Assembly: GCA_011391545.1 (NCBI GenBank)
Contig: JAABQI010000225.1
Span: 1-36,384, forward strand
Length of the DNA: 36,384 nucleotides
Source: Rhodoferax sp.
GTDB lineage: Bacteria > Pseudomonadota > Gammaproteobacteria > Burkholderiales > Burkholderiaceae_C
Direction: 5' to 3'
In this document: piece by piece, positions 24,346-34,758 of the stretch
Layout of the letters: each line of letters begins with the position of its first letter
Numbering within the stretch: the first letter of the stretch is position 1
Program-made: the position numbers and the translations under genes
The notes under the pieces: model-generated
What the model was told of the DNA's origin: nothing
What the model saw: only the letters and a program-made list of their open reading frames with translations
Databases searched by the model: none

Positions 24346-25001
24346 GCTTTCTTCTCCTCGAGCGTCGCATCGGCGACTGGCGCCGATGCCGCAGGTTGGG
24401 TGGCATCCAGTTTGACCACCACCAGGCGATCGGCCCATTTCACGCGAACCTGGTCTGCGGGATCAATGGCCTTGATGTCCTTGCGATGCCGCAAGGTCAG
24501 CGCAACGGCGGCAATCATGCCCACCAGCAAAATGGCCGCAGCCACTTCGAGCGGATACAGGTAATGCGTGTACATCAACATACCCAGCGCCTTGGTATTG
24601 GAGACATCAACAGGTGTCTGACCCAGGCCTGTCATCGCAGCTGGTGCGTCGCTGAGAGGGAAACCTGCCAACAATACGGCAGACATTTCCACAATGATGA
24701 CCAAACCAACCACGGCAGCCAATGGAAAGTGCTTCCAGAACCCCTGGCGGACACCATCGAGATTGATGTCGAGCATCATCACCACAAACAGGAACAGCAC
24801 CATCACTGCACCGACATACACCAGCACCAGGGTGATTGCCAGAAACTCGGCCTCAAGCAACATCCAGATCATGGACGCCTGAAAAAACGCCAGTACCAGG
24901 AACAATACCGCATGCACCGGGTTGCGCGTCGTGATCACACGAAACGCAGCCAGCAACAGCACGGTCGCAAAGACATAAAACAAACCCGTCTTGACATCCA
25001 T
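24342..25001 (-). CDS. nuoJ: NADH-quinone oxidoreductase subunit J
   Basis: Membrane subunit of complex I, 219 residues. Five hydrophobic helices lie in the first 165 residues, including the TM3 signature [18 protein letters not shown] (pi-bulge helix in known structures) and [16 protein letters not shown] hydrophilic C-terminal tail of about 50 residues (from [10 protein letters not shown]) ends in a Lys/Glu-rich stretch. The tail length varies between species. Stop overlaps the nuoK start. Confidence 0.95.
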   Translation of the reverse strand: MDVKTGLFYVFATVLLLAAFRVITTRNPVHAVLFLVLAFFQASMIWMLLEAEFLAITLVLVYVGAVMVLFLFVVMMLDINLDGVRQGFWKHFPLAAVVGLVIIVEMSAVLLAGFPLSDAPAAMTGLGQTPVDVSNTKALGMLMYTHYLYPLEVAAAILLVGMIAAVALTLRHRKDIKAIDPADQVRVKWADRLVVVKLDATQPAASAPVADATLEEKKA

Positions 25002-25024
25002 AGTTAATTTATCTTTCTAAGTGG

Positions 25025-25558
25025 TCAGCGGTACTTGGCATCAGCCGCCCTGTTGGCAGCGATTTCACTTTCGTAGCGATCGCCAACAGCGAGCAGCATT
25101 TCCTTGGTGAAATACAAGTCGCCCCGGTTTTCACCGTGGTATTCAAGAATGTGCGTTTCAACAATCGAATCGACCGGGCAGCTTTCCTCGCAGAAGCCGC
25201 AAAAAATACACTTGGTCAGGTCGATGTCGTAGCGCGTGGTGCGGCGTGAGCCGTCATCGCGCACCTCAGATTCAATGGTGATCGCCATCGCCGGGCAAAC
25301 GGCTTCGCACAATTTGCAGGCAATGCAACGCTCCTCCCCGTTTTCGTAGCGGCGTAACGCGTGCAAACCACGGAAACGCGGCGACAAGGGCGTTTTTTCT
25401 TCGGGATACTCCAGCGTGATCTTGCTGCGAAACGCATATCTGCCGGTGAGCCGCATGCCCTTGAGCAACTCGACCAGCATGAAGCTCGACAGGAAATCCT
25501 TCAATGAGAAGGCGCTTGCAGCCGGCTTTGCAACCGTATTTAAAGTTGGGGTAGTCAT
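25025..25558 (-). CDS. nuoI: NADH-quinone oxidoreductase subunit I (two [4Fe-4S] clusters)
   Basis: Ferredoxin-like subunit of the complex I peripheral arm, carrying clusters N6a and N6b. Both CxxCxxCxxxCP motifs are present ([12 protein letters not shown] and [12 protein letters not shown]). ATG 25558 gives 177 residues beginning [13 protein letters not shown]. Upstream in-frame codons overlap nuoH. The N-terminal helix [19 protein letters not shown] docks on the membrane arm. The gap to nuoH is 11 bases. The GGAAG at the end of nuoH is rather far (14 bases) for a Shine-Dalgarno, so coupling to nuoH is likely. Confidence 0.95.
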   Translation of the reverse strand: MTTPTLNTVAKPAASAFSLKDFLSSFMLVELLKGMRLTGRYAFRSKITLEYPEEKTPLSPRFRGLHALRRYENGEERCIACKLCEAVCPAMAITIESEVRDDGSRRTTRYDIDLTKCIFCGFCEESCPVDSIVETHILEYHGENRGDLYFTKEMLLAVGDRYESEIAANRAADAKYR

Positions 25559-25569
25559 AACAGCTTGAA

Positions 25570-26652
25570 TTACTTCCAAATGTTCCACGGGGTTTGCATC
25601 CACACCCCGACCACCACCAGCCACACCAAGGTCACTGGAATGAAGACCTTCCAGCCCAGACGCATGATCTGGTCATAGCGGAAGCGAGGGAAGGTAACGC
25701 GCACCCAGATGAACAGGGTCATCATGAAAAACGTTTTGATACCCAGCCAGATCCAGCCCGGGATCCAGTTGAACAGCGCACTGTCGATGGGGGACATCCA
25801 GCCACCCAAAAACAGGGTGACAGACATGATCGAGAGAATCCAGATGCTGGCGTATTCAGCCATCTGGAACATCGCCCATGACATGCCCGAGTACTCAACC
25901 ATGTGGCCCGCCACGATCTCCGACTCACCTTCAATCACATCAAACGGCGTTCGGTTGGTTTCAGCCAGTCCGGAAACAAAGAAAACGACGAAGATAGGCA
26001 GGAGAGGCAACCAGTTCCAGGACAGGAAGGTCAGCCCCATATCGGCAAAGTATCCCTGGCCCTGCCCCATCACGATGTCAGTCATGTTCAGGCTGGCTGA
26101 CACCATCAGCACAATCAACAGACAGAAGCCCATGGCAATCTCGTAACTCACCATTTGAGCCGAGGCGCGCAGTGCGCCAAGAAACGCATACTTGGAATTG
26201 GACGACCAGCCAGAAATGATCACGCCATACACTTCCATTGACGCAATCGCCATGAAGAACAGCAAGCCCGCATTCAGGTTGGCGACCGCAATCTCCGGTC
26301 CGAACGGAATGATCGCCCATGCTGTCAAAGCCGGCGCCACCGTCATCACGGGTCCAAGGTAGAACAAAAACTTGTCAGACTTGGCTGGCCGGACGATTTC
26401 CTTGGTCATCAGCTTGAGGGCGTCGGCAATGGGTTGCAACAGACCCAAGGGCCCGACGCGATTCGGCCCGAGCCGAATCTGCACCCAGCCCAGCAGTTTG
26501 CGCTCCCAAAGGGTGGCATAGGTCACGGCGCCCATCACAATCATCAGGACCACGGTGACCTTGATCAAGGCCCAGATCGTTGGCCAAGCAATGGCGGTCC
26601 ACCAGGGTGCAGCGAGCAGTCCCTGGCCGAAATTGAATACGAAGTCGCTCAT
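25570..26652 (-). CDS. nuoH: NADH-quinone oxidoreductase subunit H
   Basis: Membrane subunit forming the quinone-binding chamber of complex I with NuoB and NuoD. 360 residues, about eight helices. Signatures: [20 protein letters not shown] in the first loop, [14 protein letters not shown], and the glutamate-rich loop [20 protein letters not shown], all characteristic of NuoH/ND1. The ATG overlaps the nuoG stop as ATGA. Confidence 0.97.
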   Translation of the reverse strand: MSDFVFNFGQGLLAAPWWTAIAWPTIWALIKVTVVLMIVMGAVTYATLWERKLLGWVQIRLGPNRVGPLGLLQPIADALKLMTKEIVRPAKSDKFLFYLGPVMTVAPALTAWAIIPFGPEIAVANLNAGLLFFMAIASMEVYGVIISGWSSNSKYAFLGALRASAQMVSYEIAMGFCLLIVLMVSASLNMTDIVMGQGQGYFADMGLTFLSWNWLPLLPIFVVFFVSGLAETNRTPFDVIEGESEIVAGHMVEYSGMSWAMFQMAEYASIWILSIMSVTLFLGGWMSPIDSALFNWIPGWIWLGIKTFFMMTLFIWVRVTFPRFRYDQIMRLGWKVFIPVTLVWLVVVGVWMQTPWNIWK

Positions 26653-28781
26653 GCTGCCACCTCCTGGGTCCCAGCGGCCCGGGCATCTGCTGTTTGTTGC
26701 AGCGCAGGGGCGCGGCGCACGATGCCATCCAGTTGATAAATACCGGCCACCACTGGTGAACCAGCAGAAACTGACAGGTCGATGGCCGCCGTGGTGCGAT
26801 TGCCGAGTCGATCAGTCGACACCTGCACCACATCCCCGCCAGTCAACCCGGGAATACTTTGAAGGACCTGCTCTGACGAGTCGAAATCGAAGCCGGGCAC
26901 ATTGAGCATGTTGGCCAACACGCGTAGCACCTTCCAGGCCGGACGGGTTTCACCCAGCGGCTGGACCACGGCATGGAAGCTCTGGGCGCGACCTTCTGCG
27001 TTGACGAAGGTGCCAGAGGTTTCCGTGAAAGGAGAAATTGGCAACATCACGTCACAAAATGCCATGTTGGCCTTGAACGGATTCAGGGAGACCACCATCT
27101 GCGCCTTGCCCAGCACCTCGGCCGCCTGTGCACCGGCTGCCGAATCAAATTCGGGCTCCGTGTTCAACAGCACGACAGCCTTGAGCGCACCGCCGAGCAT
27201 TTGACCAGCATGCAAGCCGCCGGCCGCCGGCTGGGCTCCAACCAACTGCGCACCCACGGTGTTGGCGGCCTCGGTCAGGTAACCAAAGCTGGCACCTGTC
27301 TGGTCGGCCAGCCACTGCGCCAGCGCCAGCAAGCTGGACGCCTGCGCGTGATGCGCCGCACCGTTACCCAGCAAAATCGCCTTGCGCTCGCCGGCCAACA
27401 AGGCCTGCGCGATGGCAACAGAGGCATCGTCAGTTGCGACCGCAACCGGTGCGGGTATGCCCTTTTCAGCGGCAACGGCGGCTGCGACACCAGCCAGGGC
27501 TTGCACCCAATGGCCCGCCGGCAACTGAACCAGCTGCGCCACAGGCATCGCCCAGTCATCGTGACCCGAGGTAATGGCACTGACGACACAGCCCTTGCGT
27601 GCCGACTGGCGAATTCGCTGGGCAAACAGGGGATGCTCCTTGCGCAGGTTCGAACCAATCACCAGCACGCTCTGCAACTCCGACAAGGCCGCGATGGACG
27701 TACCCAGATAACGCACGCCCTCTGCCGCCACAAACTCGGCATGACGCAAACGGTGGTCGATGTTGTTGCTGCCCAGTCCTTGCATGAGCTTGACGGAAAG
27801 GTGCAACTCTTCGAGCGTGGCATGCGGACTCACCAGAGCCCCCAGGCTGGCGGGGCCGAATTCGGCACCAATCTGTTTCAGGCCATTGGCCACGTACTCC
27901 AGGGCCGTCTGCCAGTCGACCGATTTCCACTGACCGCCCTGTTTGATCATGGGCGTGGTCAAGCGCTCGGCGCCGTTCAGGGCTTCGTAGGAGAATCGAT
28001 CACGGTCTGCAATCCAGCATTCGTTCACAGCCTCGTTCTCGAAAGGAACAACGCGCATGACACGGTTGCTCTTGACCTGAACAATCAGGTTGGCGCCAGT
28101 CGAATCATGCGGACTGACCGACTTGCGACGCGACAACTCCCAGGTGCGGGCGCTGTAACGGAAAGGCTTGCTGGTCAGGGCGCCCACCGGGCAGATGTCG
28201 ATCATGTTGCCCGACAGCTCGGAGTCGATGGTGTGATCCAGAAAGGTCTCGATCTGCGAGTGCTCGCCGCGCTGCGACATGCCGAGTTCCATGACGCCGG
28301 CGATCTCCTGGCCAAAGCGAACGCAACGGGTGCAATGGATGCAGCGCGTCATCTCCTGCATGGAGATCAGCGGCCCGACATCCTTGACCGGTACCACGCG
28401 CTTTTCTTCCTCGTAGCGGGAAGCCGACGCGCCATAACCGACCGCAATATCCTGCAACTGGCATTCGCCGCCCTGGTCGCAGATCGGGCAATCCAGCGGG
28501 TGATTGATCAGCAGGAACTCCATCACCGACTGTTGGGCCTTGATGGCTTTGTCGGTCTTGGTGTGCACGATCATGCCCTGCGTCGCGGGCGTGGCGCACG
28601 CGGGCATGGGCTTGGGCATCTTTTCGATGTCCACCAGGCACATGCGGCAATTGGCCGAAATGCTGAGCTTCTTGTGGTAGCAGAAATGGGGAATGAAGGT
28701 GCCCGCTTTCTCAGCCGCATGCATGACCGTGCTGCCTTCTGCGATACCGACCTTGTGACCGTCGAGTTCAATTTCAATCAT
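26649..28781 (-). CDS. nuoG: NADH-quinone oxidoreductase subunit G
   Basis: Largest peripheral subunit, carrying a [2Fe-2S] cluster (N1b) and [4Fe-4S] clusters N4 and N5. Cysteine motifs visible: [16 protein letters not shown] and CATPA for N1b, [18 protein letters not shown] for the His-ligated N5, and [10 protein letters not shown] with CPVGAL for N4. Residues from about 220 are a degenerate molybdopterin-oxidoreductase domain. At about residues 225-245, where some NuoG proteins carry cysteines for the extra cluster N7, the sequence is [16 protein letters not shown] without cysteine, so N7 is absent. The length of 710 is shorter than E. coli NuoG (about 908) but usual for betaproteobacteria. 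Starts 12 bases after nuoF. Confidence 0.96.
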   Translation of the reverse strand: MIEIELDGHKVGIAEGSTVMHAAEKAGTFIPHFCYHKKLSISANCRMCLVDIEKMPKPMPACATPATQGMIVHTKTDKAIKAQQSVMEFLLINHPLDCPICDQGGECQLQDIAVGYGASASRYEEEKRVVPVKDVGPLISMQEMTRCIHCTRCVRFGQEIAGVMELGMSQRGEHSQIETFLDHTIDSELSGNMIDICPVGALTSKPFRYSARTWELSRRKSVSPHDSTGANLIVQVKSNRVMRVVPFENEAVNECWIADRDRFSYEALNGAERLTTPMIKQGGQWKSVDWQTALEYVANGLKQIGAEFGPASLGALVSPHATLEELHLSVKLMQGLGSNNIDHRLRHAEFVAAEGVRYLGTSIAALSELQSVLVIGSNLRKEHPLFAQRIRQSARKGCVVSAITSGHDDWAMPVAQLVQLPAGHWVQALAGVAAAVAAEKGIPAPVAVATDDASVAIAQALLAGERKAILLGNGAAHHAQASSLLALAQWLADQTGASFGYLTEAANTVGAQLVGAQPAAGGLHAGQMLGGALKAVVLLNTEPEFDSAAGAQAAEVLGKAQMVVSLNPFKANMAFCDVMLPISPFTETSGTFVNAEGRAQSFHAVVQPLGETRPAWKVLRVLANMLNVPGFDFDSSEQVLQSIPGLTGGDVVQVSTDRLGNRTTAAIDLSVSAGSPVVAGIYQLDGIVRRAPALQQTADARAAGTQEVAA

Positions 28782-28793
28782 CTTGGGACTCGC

Positions 28794-30146
28794 TCAAACG
28801 TAAGCAGGAACCATGCAGGTCTTGTGGGCCACATGGTATTCAAATTCAGGCATGAAATGCTTGAGCATGGCGCGCACCGGCATTGCGGCGGCGTCACCCA
28901 ACGCGCAAATGGTGCGCCCCTGGATGTTTTCAGCCACCGAGTTCAGCAACTCGAGGTCGGACATCTTGCCATGGCCCGTTTCGATGCGGTCGACCACGCG
29001 CGACAACCAGCCCGTGCCTTCACGGCAAGGCGTGCATTGACCGCAGGACTCGTGCATGTAGAAGTAACTCAGGCGCTGCAGACTCTTGACCATGCAGCGC
29101 GAGTCGTCCATCACGATCACCGCCCCCGAACCCAGCATGGAGCCGGCCTTGGCGATGGAGTCGTAGTCCATGGTGCACTCCATCATGATGTCAGCGGGCA
29201 ACACCGGCGAGGAAGATCCGCCAGGAATCACTGCCTTGAGCTGACGACCCTTGCGCACGCCGCCCGCCAACTCCAGAAGCTGGGCAAACGACGTTCCCAT
29301 CGGCACTTCAAAATTGCCTGGCAATTCGACGTCGCCACTGACCGAGTAAATCTTGGTGCCACCGTTGTTGGGTTTGCCACTGGCCACATAGGCCGGGCCA
29401 CCGTTGCGGATGATCCAGGGCACAGCCGCAAAGGTCTCGGTGTTGTTGATGGTGGTGGGTTTGCCGTAAAGACCAAAACTGGCCGGGAACGGCGGCTTGA
29501 AGCGGGGTTGGCCTTTTTTGCCTTCCAGCGACTCCAGCAGGCCGGTTTCCTCACCGCAGATATAGGCACCAAAACCATGGGCAGCATGCAACTGGAAGGT
29601 GAAGTTGCTGCCCAGGATGTTGTCACCCAGCAGGCCGGCCGCACGCGCTTCTTCCAGCGCTTCTTCAAAACGCAGGTAGGTGTGAAATATTTCACCGTGA
29701 ATGTAGTTGTAGCCTACCGAAATACCCATCGCGTAGGCGGCGATGATCATGCCCTCAATCACGATATGCGGATTGAACTCCATGATTTCACGGTCTTTGC
29801 AGGTGCCGGGCTCACCTTCGTCAGAATTGCAGACCAGGTATTTCTGCCCCGGGAACTGGCGCGGCATGAAACTCCACTTGAGCCCGGTCGGGAATCCGGC
29901 TCCGCCACGTCCGCGCAATGAAGACTCCTTGACGGTGGCAATCACCTGGTCCTGTGTCATGCCGGTGCCGCCGTCCAGACCAAGCACCGTGCGCAATGCC
30001 TGGTAGCCGCCACGGGCTTCATAGTCTTTCAGACGCCAGTTGTTGCCGGTCAAGCCGGCATAAATCTGGGGATTGATGTGCCTGTTATGGAATGCGGTCT
30101 CTTGCCCGGTGGCCTGAAACTGCGCCAGAATTTGTTGGGCGTTCAT
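28794..30146 (-). CDS. nuoF: NADH-quinone oxidoreductase subunit F (NADH/FMN site)
   Basis: The NADH-oxidising flavoprotein subunit of complex I, 450 residues. [10 protein letters not shown] at residues 79-88 binds [21 protein letters not shown] follows, and the N3 [4Fe-4S] motif is [11 protein letters not shown] plus the later cysteine in [10 protein letters not shown]. Its ATG overlaps the nuoE stop (ATGA). NADH produced by Kdd or GDH in this cell would enter the respiratory chain here. Confidence 0.97.
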   Translation of the reverse strand: MNAQQILAQFQATGQETAFHNRHINPQIYAGLTGNNWRLKDYEARGGYQALRTVLGLDGGTGMTQDQVIATVKESSLRGRGGAGFPTGLKWSFMPRQFPGQKYLVCNSDEGEPGTCKDREIMEFNPHIVIEGMIIAAYAMGISVGYNYIHGEIFHTYLRFEEALEEARAAGLLGDNILGSNFTFQLHAAHGFGAYICGEETGLLESLEGKKGQPRFKPPFPASFGLYGKPTTINNTETFAAVPWIIRNGGPAYVASGKPNNGGTKIYSVSGDVELPGNFEVPMGTSFAQLLELAGGVRKGRQLKAVIPGGSSSPVLPADIMMECTMDYDSIAKAGSMLGSGAVIVMDDSRCMVKSLQRLSYFYMHESCGQCTPCREGTGWLSRVVDRIETGHGKMSDLELLNSVAENIQGRTICALGDAAAMPVRAMLKHFMPEFEYHVAHKTCMVPAYV

Positions 30147-30634
30147 GAATTCACCTCGGCCGACCGCAAACCATCAATGAGCTGGTCGAGCTTGTCGTTG
30201 GTCATGAAGCTGCACATGGTGGTGTCGTTCACCAGCATCACCGGAGAGTCGGCACAAGCGCCAAGACACTCGCACTGCTGCAAGGTAAACAGGCCGTCGG
30301 GCGTGGTCTGGTCGTTGTCAATGCCCAGCTTGTCTTTCAGATGCGCCATGGCTTTGCCCCCATCACGCAGCTGACAGGGCAGATTGGTGCAGACATTGAG
30401 CTTGTACTTGCCAACCGGTTTCTGGTTGTACATGTTGTAGAAGCTGGTGACCTCGTGCACCGCAATTGCTGGCATTCCAAGGTAGTCTGCCACCAACTGC
30501 TCGCTCTCGGCGCTGACATAACCCAGCTCCTGCTGAACGATGGTCAGGCAGGCCATCACCGCCGACTGTTTTTGATCAGCCGGGTACTTTGCGACTTCTT
30601 TGGCGAAGCGCGCTTTGGATTCTTCAGAAATCAT
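30143..30634 (-). CDS. nuoE: NADH-quinone oxidoreductase subunit E ([2Fe-2S] N1a)
   Basis: Thioredoxin-like [2Fe-2S] subunit of the NADH-oxidising module, 163 residues. Cluster ligands are VCTNLPC (CX4C) and CECLGAC (the second pair, CX3C). The N-terminal helix bundle contains [20 protein letters not shown]. Overlaps nuoD upstream and nuoF downstream, both as ATGA. Confidence 0.97.
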   Translation of the reverse strand: MISEESKARFAKEVAKYPADQKQSAVMACLTIVQQELGYVSAESEQLVADYLGMPAIAVHEVTSFYNMYNQKPVGKYKLNVCTNLPCQLRDGGKAMAHLKDKLGIDNDQTTPDGLFTLQQCECLGACADSPVMLVNDTTMCSFMTNDKLDQLIDGLRSAEVNS

Positions 30635-31884
30635 CGGTCAACTTCCCCAAACACAATGTCCATCGTTCCAATAATTGCCACCGCATCGGCAATCATGTGG
30701 CCCTTGCCCATCTCGTCGAGTGCGGCGAGGTGCACAAAAGCGGGCGGACGAATCTTGAGACGATAAGGCTTGTTGGCACCATCACTGATCAGGTAAATGC
30801 CAAACTCGCCCTTCGGATGCTCAATGGCCGCATAGGCCTCGCCCTCGGGCACGGAGAAACCCTCAGTGAACAGCTTGAAATGGTGAATCAACTCTTCCAT
30901 GTTCGATTTCATGGACTCACGGTCGGGCGGCGCAATCTTGTGGTTGTCGGTGATGACTGGCCCGGGGTTGACACGGAGCCAGTCCACGCACTGCTTGATG
31001 ATGCGGTTGGACTGCTTCATCTCTTCCATGCGCACCAGATAACGGTCATAGGTGTCACCGGTCTTGCCGACCGGAATGTCAAAGTCGAGCTGGTCGTAAA
31101 CCTCGTAAGGCTGCTTTTTGCGCAAGTCCCAGGCGATACCCGAACCACGCAACATGGGACCGGTGAAGCCGAGGTTGAGGGCGCGCTCGGGCGTCACGAC
31201 ACCAATGCCGACCGTGCGCTGCTTCCAGATGCGGTTATCGGTCAACAGCGTGTGGTATTCGGCCAGATAGGTGGGGAAGCGCCGGGTGAAGTCGTCAATG
31301 AAGTCCAGCAGGCTGCCGTCACGGGCTTGATTGAGCCGCTCCGTGGACTTGGCACTGCGAATCTTGTTGGGCGAATGGCGCGGCATCGTGTCCGGCAGAT
31401 CGCGGTAAACACCACCCGGACGAATATAGGCCGCGTGCATGCGCGCGCCGCTGACCGCCTCATAGATGTCAAGCAGGTCTTCCCGTTCGCGGAAGGCAAA
31501 CAACATGACGGTCATTGCGCCGCAGTCGATGGCGTGCGCCCCGACCCACAGCAGGTGATTGAGCAGGCGCGTGATTTCGGCAAACATGACCCGGATGTAC
31601 TGGGCGCGCAAGGGCACGTCGAGTTCCAGCATTTTCTCAATGGTCAGGCAATAGGCCTGCTCATTGCACATCATGGACATGTAATCAAGGCGGTCCATGT
31701 AAGGCAGGGCCTGGATGTAGGTCTTGCTCTCGGCGAGCTTTTCGGTGGCACGGTGCAGCAGGCCAATGTGCGGGTCGGCGCGCTGGATGACTTCGCCATC
31801 GAGCTCGAGGACCAAGCGCAAGACGCCGTGCGCCGCCGGATGCTGCGGCCCAAAATTCAGGGTGTAGTTCTTGATGTCAGCCAT
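30631..31884 (-). CDS. nuoD: NADH-quinone oxidoreductase subunit D (49 kDa homologue)
   Basis: Quinone-site subunit related to the large subunit of [NiFe] hydrogenases, without the metal-binding cysteines. 417 residues, starting [20 protein letters not shown], which carries the HxxH loop near the quinone head group. [16 protein letters not shown] and the C-terminal [35 protein letters not shown] are diagnostic. Gap of 5 bases after nuoC. Confidence 0.97.
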   Translation of the reverse strand: MADIKNYTLNFGPQHPAAHGVLRLVLELDGEVIQRADPHIGLLHRATEKLAESKTYIQALPYMDRLDYMSMMCNEQAYCLTIEKMLELDVPLRAQYIRVMFAEITRLLNHLLWVGAHAIDCGAMTVMLFAFREREDLLDIYEAVSGARMHAAYIRPGGVYRDLPDTMPRHSPNKIRSAKSTERLNQARDGSLLDFIDDFTRRFPTYLAEYHTLLTDNRIWKQRTVGIGVVTPERALNLGFTGPMLRGSGIAWDLRKKQPYEVYDQLDFDIPVGKTGDTYDRYLVRMEEMKQSNRIIKQCVDWLRVNPGPVITDNHKIAPPDRESMKSNMEELIHHFKLFTEGFSVPEGEAYAAIEHPKGEFGIYLISDGANKPYRLKIRPPAFVHLAALDEMGKGHMIADAVAIIGTMDIVFGEVDR

Positions 31885-31889
31885 GTCTC

Positions 31890-32507
31890 TTACTGCTGGG
31901 TAGCAGGGCCTCCGTAGTTTTCTTCACGGATGATGCGCGGTGTGATTTCGCGCGGCTCGATCGTGACCGGTTGATAGATCACACGTTTTTGCTCTGCGTC
32001 ATAACGCATTTCCACATTGCCCAGCATGGGGAAATCTTTGCGGAACGGATGGCCGATGAAACCGTAGTCGGTCAGAATGCGGCGCAGGTCGTCATGGCCT
32101 TCAAACACGATGCCGAACAAATCAAACGCTTCACGCTCGAACCAGTTGGCGCCGCTCCAGAGACTGCAAATCGAGGGCATGACGGGTGCCAGGTCATCGG
32201 ACACGAAGGCTTTCAGTCGCACACGCTGGTTCAGACTCACCGACAGCAAATGCAGCACCACACAAAACCTGAGACCTGGCCAGACCTCGTTCTTGTAGGT
32301 GGAGTAATCCACACCGCACAGGTCCACCATTTGCTCAAAACAGCAGGCCGGGTCGTCGCGAAGGATCTTGGCCGCCTGAAAATAATTGGCGGCATCAACC
32401 ACCACCGTCAGCTCACCCAGTGCCACAGCACTGCTCTTGACCAGATCACCCAATGCCGCATCGACCTGCGTTTTGAGCGTGTGTGGGTTTACAGCATACA
32501 CAGTCAT
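31890..32507 (-). CDS. nuoC: NADH-quinone oxidoreductase subunit C (30 kDa homologue)
   Basis: Peripheral-arm structural subunit of complex I, 205 residues from ATG 32507, which has AGGG upstream. The frame is open a little further upstream into nuoB but without support. The signature [29 protein letters not shown] contains the family motif ERExxDxxGxxFxxHP-like, and HPFRKDFP follows. NuoC and NuoD are separate here, unlike the fused NuoCD of E. coli. Confidence 0.96.
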   Translation of the reverse strand: MTVYAVNPHTLKTQVDAALGDLVKSSAVALGELTVVVDAANYFQAAKILRDDPACCFEQMVDLCGVDYSTYKNEVWPGLRFCVVLHLLSVSLNQRVRLKAFVSDDLAPVMPSICSLWSGANWFEREAFDLFGIVFEGHDDLRRILTDYGFIGHPFRKDFPMLGNVEMRYDAEQKRVIYQPVTIEPREITPRIIREENYGGPATQQ

Positions 32508-32517
32508 CGTCAACCCT

Positions 32518-32997
32518 TTAAGTGCGAGCAATCGTTTGCGTGCGTCGAATTTTTCGCTGCAACTGGATGATCCCGTAAATCAGCGCTTCTGCCGTGGGCG
32601 GACAGCCCGGCACATACACGTCAACCGGAACAATGCGGTCACAACCCCGTACCACCGAATAACTGTAGTGGTAATAACCGCCGCCATTGGCGCATGAACC
32701 CATGCTGATCACCCAGCGCGGCTCAGCCATCTGGTCATAGACCTTGCGGAAGGCTGGCGCCATCTTGTTGGTCAGGGTGCCAGCCACAATGATCAGGTCG
32801 GACTGACGCGGACTCGGGCGAAACACCTCAGCACCAAAGCGGCTGATGTCGTAGCGGGCGGCTGCGGCGTGCATCATTTCAACCGCACAACAAGCCAGAC
32901 CGAAGGTCATGGGCCAAACCGAACCGGTCTTGGCCCAATTCACCACAGAGTCGTAGCTCGTGGTGACAAAACCCTCTTTGAGAATACCTTCAATCAT
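32518..32997 (-). CDS. nuoB: NADH-quinone oxidoreductase subunit B (cluster N2)
   Basis: Carries the terminal [4Fe-4S] cluster N2 that reduces quinone. 159 residues from ATG 32997. Cysteine ligands are in [27 protein letters not shown] and [13 protein letters not shown], including the unusual tandem CC. The frame continues upstream into nuoA, but the product would be over-long and that part would overlap nuoA. Starts 4 bases after the nuoA stop. Confidence 0.97.
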   Translation of the reverse strand: MIEGILKEGFVTTSYDSVVNWAKTGSVWPMTFGLACCAVEMMHAAAARYDISRFGAEVFRPSPRQSDLIIVAGTLTNKMAPAFRKVYDQMAEPRWVISMGSCANGGGYYHYSYSVVRGCDRIVPVDVYVPGCPPTAEALIYGIIQLQRKIRRTQTIART

Positions 32998-33001
32998 CGT
33001 C

Positions 33002-33361
33002 TTACTCCCAATCGAGGGCGCCTTTGATCCACATGTACACAAAGCCAATGGTCAGAATGGTCACGATTTCCAGACCCACCAAAAAGCCGAAAAGTCCCAA
33101 ATCCTTGAGCGCTATCGCCCACGGAAACAGCAACGCAGTTTCCAGATCGAACAGGATGAAAAGAATGGCGATCAGGTAGTAGCGGACGTCGAACTTCATC
33201 CGGGCATCGCCGAAGGCTTCAAAGCCGCATTCGTAAGGGGAATTTTTTGCTGGGTCTGGTCGATTGGGGCCAAGAATATAACCAATGACCTGTGGCATGA
33301 CACCAACCGAAATGCCAACCAGAATGAAAAGAATGACTGGCAAATACTGTTCTAGGTTCAT
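33002..33361 (-). CDS. nuoA: NADH-quinone oxidoreductase subunit A
   Basis: Small three-helix membrane subunit of complex I at the quinone chamber. 119 residues from ATG 33361 ([20 protein letters not shown]). The conserved matrix-loop motif is [20 protein letters not shown] and the second helix contains [11 protein letters not shown]. No Shine-Dalgarno is visible before the ATG. First gene of the nuo operon, 58 bases after tRNA-Leu on the same strand. Confidence 0.96.
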   Translation of the reverse strand: MNLEQYLPVILFILVGISVGVMPQVIGYILGPNRPDPAKNSPYECGFEAFGDARMKFDVRYYLIAILFILFDLETALLFPWAIALKDLGLFGFLVGLEIVTILTIGFVYMWIKGALDWE

Positions 33362-33394
33362 ATTTTCAGTGTATTCAATCGACTGTTTGACACA

Positions 33395-33408
33395 TTGACA
33401 TACATCAA
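33395..33408. promoter_or_regulatory. Candidate FNR/ANR-type box upstream of nuoA
   Basis: On the minus strand the site reads TTGATGTATGTCAA, one base off the FNR consensus TTGAT-N4-ATCAA. Its centre is 40.5 bases from the nuoA ATG. A -10-like TACACT lies at 33368-33373 (minus strand). No experimental support; one such match can occur by chance. Confidence 0.4.
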
Positions 33409-33419
33409 ACAAATTAACT

Positions 33420-33504
33420 TGGTGCCGTCGGCGAGACTCGAACTCGCACAGCTTTCGCCACTACCACCTCAAGATAGCGTGTCTACCAATTTCACCACGA
33501 CGGC
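33420..33504 (-). tRNA. tRNA-Leu (anticodon GAG)
   Basis: An 85-base class II tRNA with CCA encoded (33420-33422). The acceptor arms GCCGTCG and CGACGGC pair perfectly. The D-arm contains ATTGGTAGACACGC, the anticodon arm is CTATC-TTGAGGT-GGTAG giving GAG, a long variable arm follows (TGGCGAAAGCTGT), and the T-arm is GCGAG-TTCGAGT-CTCGC. It reads CUC/CUU leucine codons. It lies between secG and nuoA in the same orientation. Confidence 0.96.
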
Positions 33505-33516
33505 AGTTCATTTCAA

Positions 33517-33559
33517 CCGGCCATCGCGCTTGTGTTTGAACACTTGCTGATCTGGCCGG
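33517..33559. other. Nested inverted repeat between secG and tRNA-Leu
   Basis: CCGGCCA (33517-33523) and TGGCCGG (33553-33559) are perfect inverted arms enclosing a second partial stem (GTGTT/AACAC). It lies in the 119-base secG-tRNA gap. It could be a processing or stabilising hairpin; there is no T-run to make it a terminator. Nothing else is recognisable in this gap. Confidence 0.45.
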
Positions 33560-33623
33560 AGAGCCTAGAGTTTACCCTGAAATCCCCTCACATCCCCTGA
33601 GGAGAAGGCATTTTCACAAGCGA

Positions 33624-33977
33624 TTATTTGGCCGGGATTTGCGCCGCGCCTGAGGCGGCCTGAAGCGCTGGAACAGCCGTCGGCACAGGGGCTGTCAACG
33701 CTGCATTTTCAAGCACACTGCCCGAACTCGCGGCAGGACGAGCCGACCCCAAATAGGCCAGCATCAAGGTGCTGACAAAAAACAGGGTGGCCAGCACAGC
33801 GGTGGTGCGCGACAGGAAATTGGCGCTACCGCTGGCGCCAAACAAACTGCCCGAACCGCCACTGCCAAAAGCGGCCCCCATGTCGGCGCCCTTGCCATGC
33901 TGGACCAGGATGAGGCCAACCATGGTCACGGCTGAAATCATCTGCACCGCCAGCATCACCGTCAATAAAACATTCAT
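33624..33977 (-). CDS. secG: Protein-export membrane protein SecG
   Basis: Small accessory subunit of the SecYEG translocon that eases SecA-driven protein export. 117 residues: a first helix (LLTVMLAVQMISAVTMVGLILVQ), then the conserved GKGADMGAAFGSGGSGSLFGASGS loop and the second helix (AVLATLFFVSTLMLAYLG). An Ala/Pro-rich tail follows, as in other betaproteobacteria. AGGAGTG lies six bases before the ATG. It follows tpiA by 37 bases. Confidence 0.95.
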   Translation of the reverse strand: MNVLLTVMLAVQMISAVTMVGLILVQHGKGADMGAAFGSGGSGSLFGASGSANFLSRTTAVLATLFFVSTLMLAYLGSARPAASSGSVLENAALTAPVPTAVPALQAASGAAQIPAK

Positions 33978-34014
33978 AAATCACTCCTGAATAAATAGCC
34001 AGCAACACCCTGTT

Positions 34015-34758
34015 TCAGGAAGCTGCAGCAATAATGGTTAAGAAATCCTGGATCTTGAGTGCGGCGCCGCCAATCAAGCCGCCATCAATATCGGCTTGGG
34101 CCAGCAGACTGCCGGCATTGGCCGCATTCATGCTGCCGCCATAAAGCAACTTGATGCGGTCCGCATTGGCCGTTGCCGCCTTCAATTGCGCGCGCAGCAC
34201 AGCGTGGACCTGTTGCGCCTGTTCTGCCGTCGCGGAGAGTCCGGTGCCAATGGCCCAAACCGGCTCATAGGCCACCACCACTTCACTGATGCAATGGCCG
34301 TTGGTGTGAATCACCGCGGCCAATTGGCGCTTGACCACTTCCTCGGTCTTTCCCGCCTCGCGTTCTGCCAGCGTTTCACCGACACAGACAATCGGCGTGA
34401 TACCGCTGGCAAGGGCGCGCTGCGCCTTGAGCGCCACGAGCTCATCGGTTTCGCCGTGATACTGACGTCGCTCCGAATGCCCGACGATGACGTAGTGCAC
34501 CGCAAATTCCTTGAGCATGGCAGGCGCAATTTCACCTGTGTAGGCACCGCTCTCGTGGCTGGAAACATCCTGCGCACCCAGTTCGATGACGCTGCCGGCC
34601 AGCAAAGCCTGACATTGCGCCATGTATACCGAAGGCACACAGACAGCCACCTGACAGGCGGGCTGCCCCACACCTGCCAGCAAACCTTTGAGCAAGGCTT
34701 CATTGGCAGCCAGGCTGCCGTTCATTTTCCAGTTGCCTGCGATCAGCTTCTTTTTCAT
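34015..34758 (-). CDS. tpiA: Triosephosphate isomerase
   Basis: Interconverts dihydroxyacetone phosphate and glyceraldehyde-3-phosphate in the cytoplasm. 247 residues from ATG 34758 ([15 protein letters not shown]). Catalytic residues are visible: Asn/Lys in AGNWKMN, His in VIVGHSERR, Glu in [12 protein letters not shown], and the phosphate-binding [12 protein letters not shown]. The start overlaps the stop of the upstream oxidoreductase gene as ATGA; the frame open further upstream lies over that gene. Confidence 0.97.
   Translation of the reverse strand: MKKKLIAGNWKMNGSLAANEALLKGLLAGVGQPACQVAVCVPSVYMAQCQALLAGSVIELGAQDVSSHESGAYTGEIAPAMLKEFAVHYVIVGHSERRQYHGETDELVALKAQRALASGITPIVCVGETLAEREAGKTEEVVKRQLAAVIHTNGHCISEVVVAYEPVWAIGTGLSATAEQAQQVHAVLRAQLKAATANADRIKLLYGGSMNAANAGSLLAQADIDGGLIGGAALKIQDFLTIIAAAS

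Noticed and set aside
24346-24438. N-terminal extensions of nuoK (and similarly of nuoI, nuoC, nuoB, nuoA and tpiA) suggested by upstream in-frame starts
   Set aside because: Each extension runs over the preceding gene or past a better start, and family lengths and N-termini fit the internal ATGs.
26973-29921. A 982-codon open frame on the plus strand across nuoG and nuoF
   Set aside because: It is exactly antisense to two well-conserved complex I genes and its translation shows no recognisable domain; long antisense frames are expected in GC-rich DNA.
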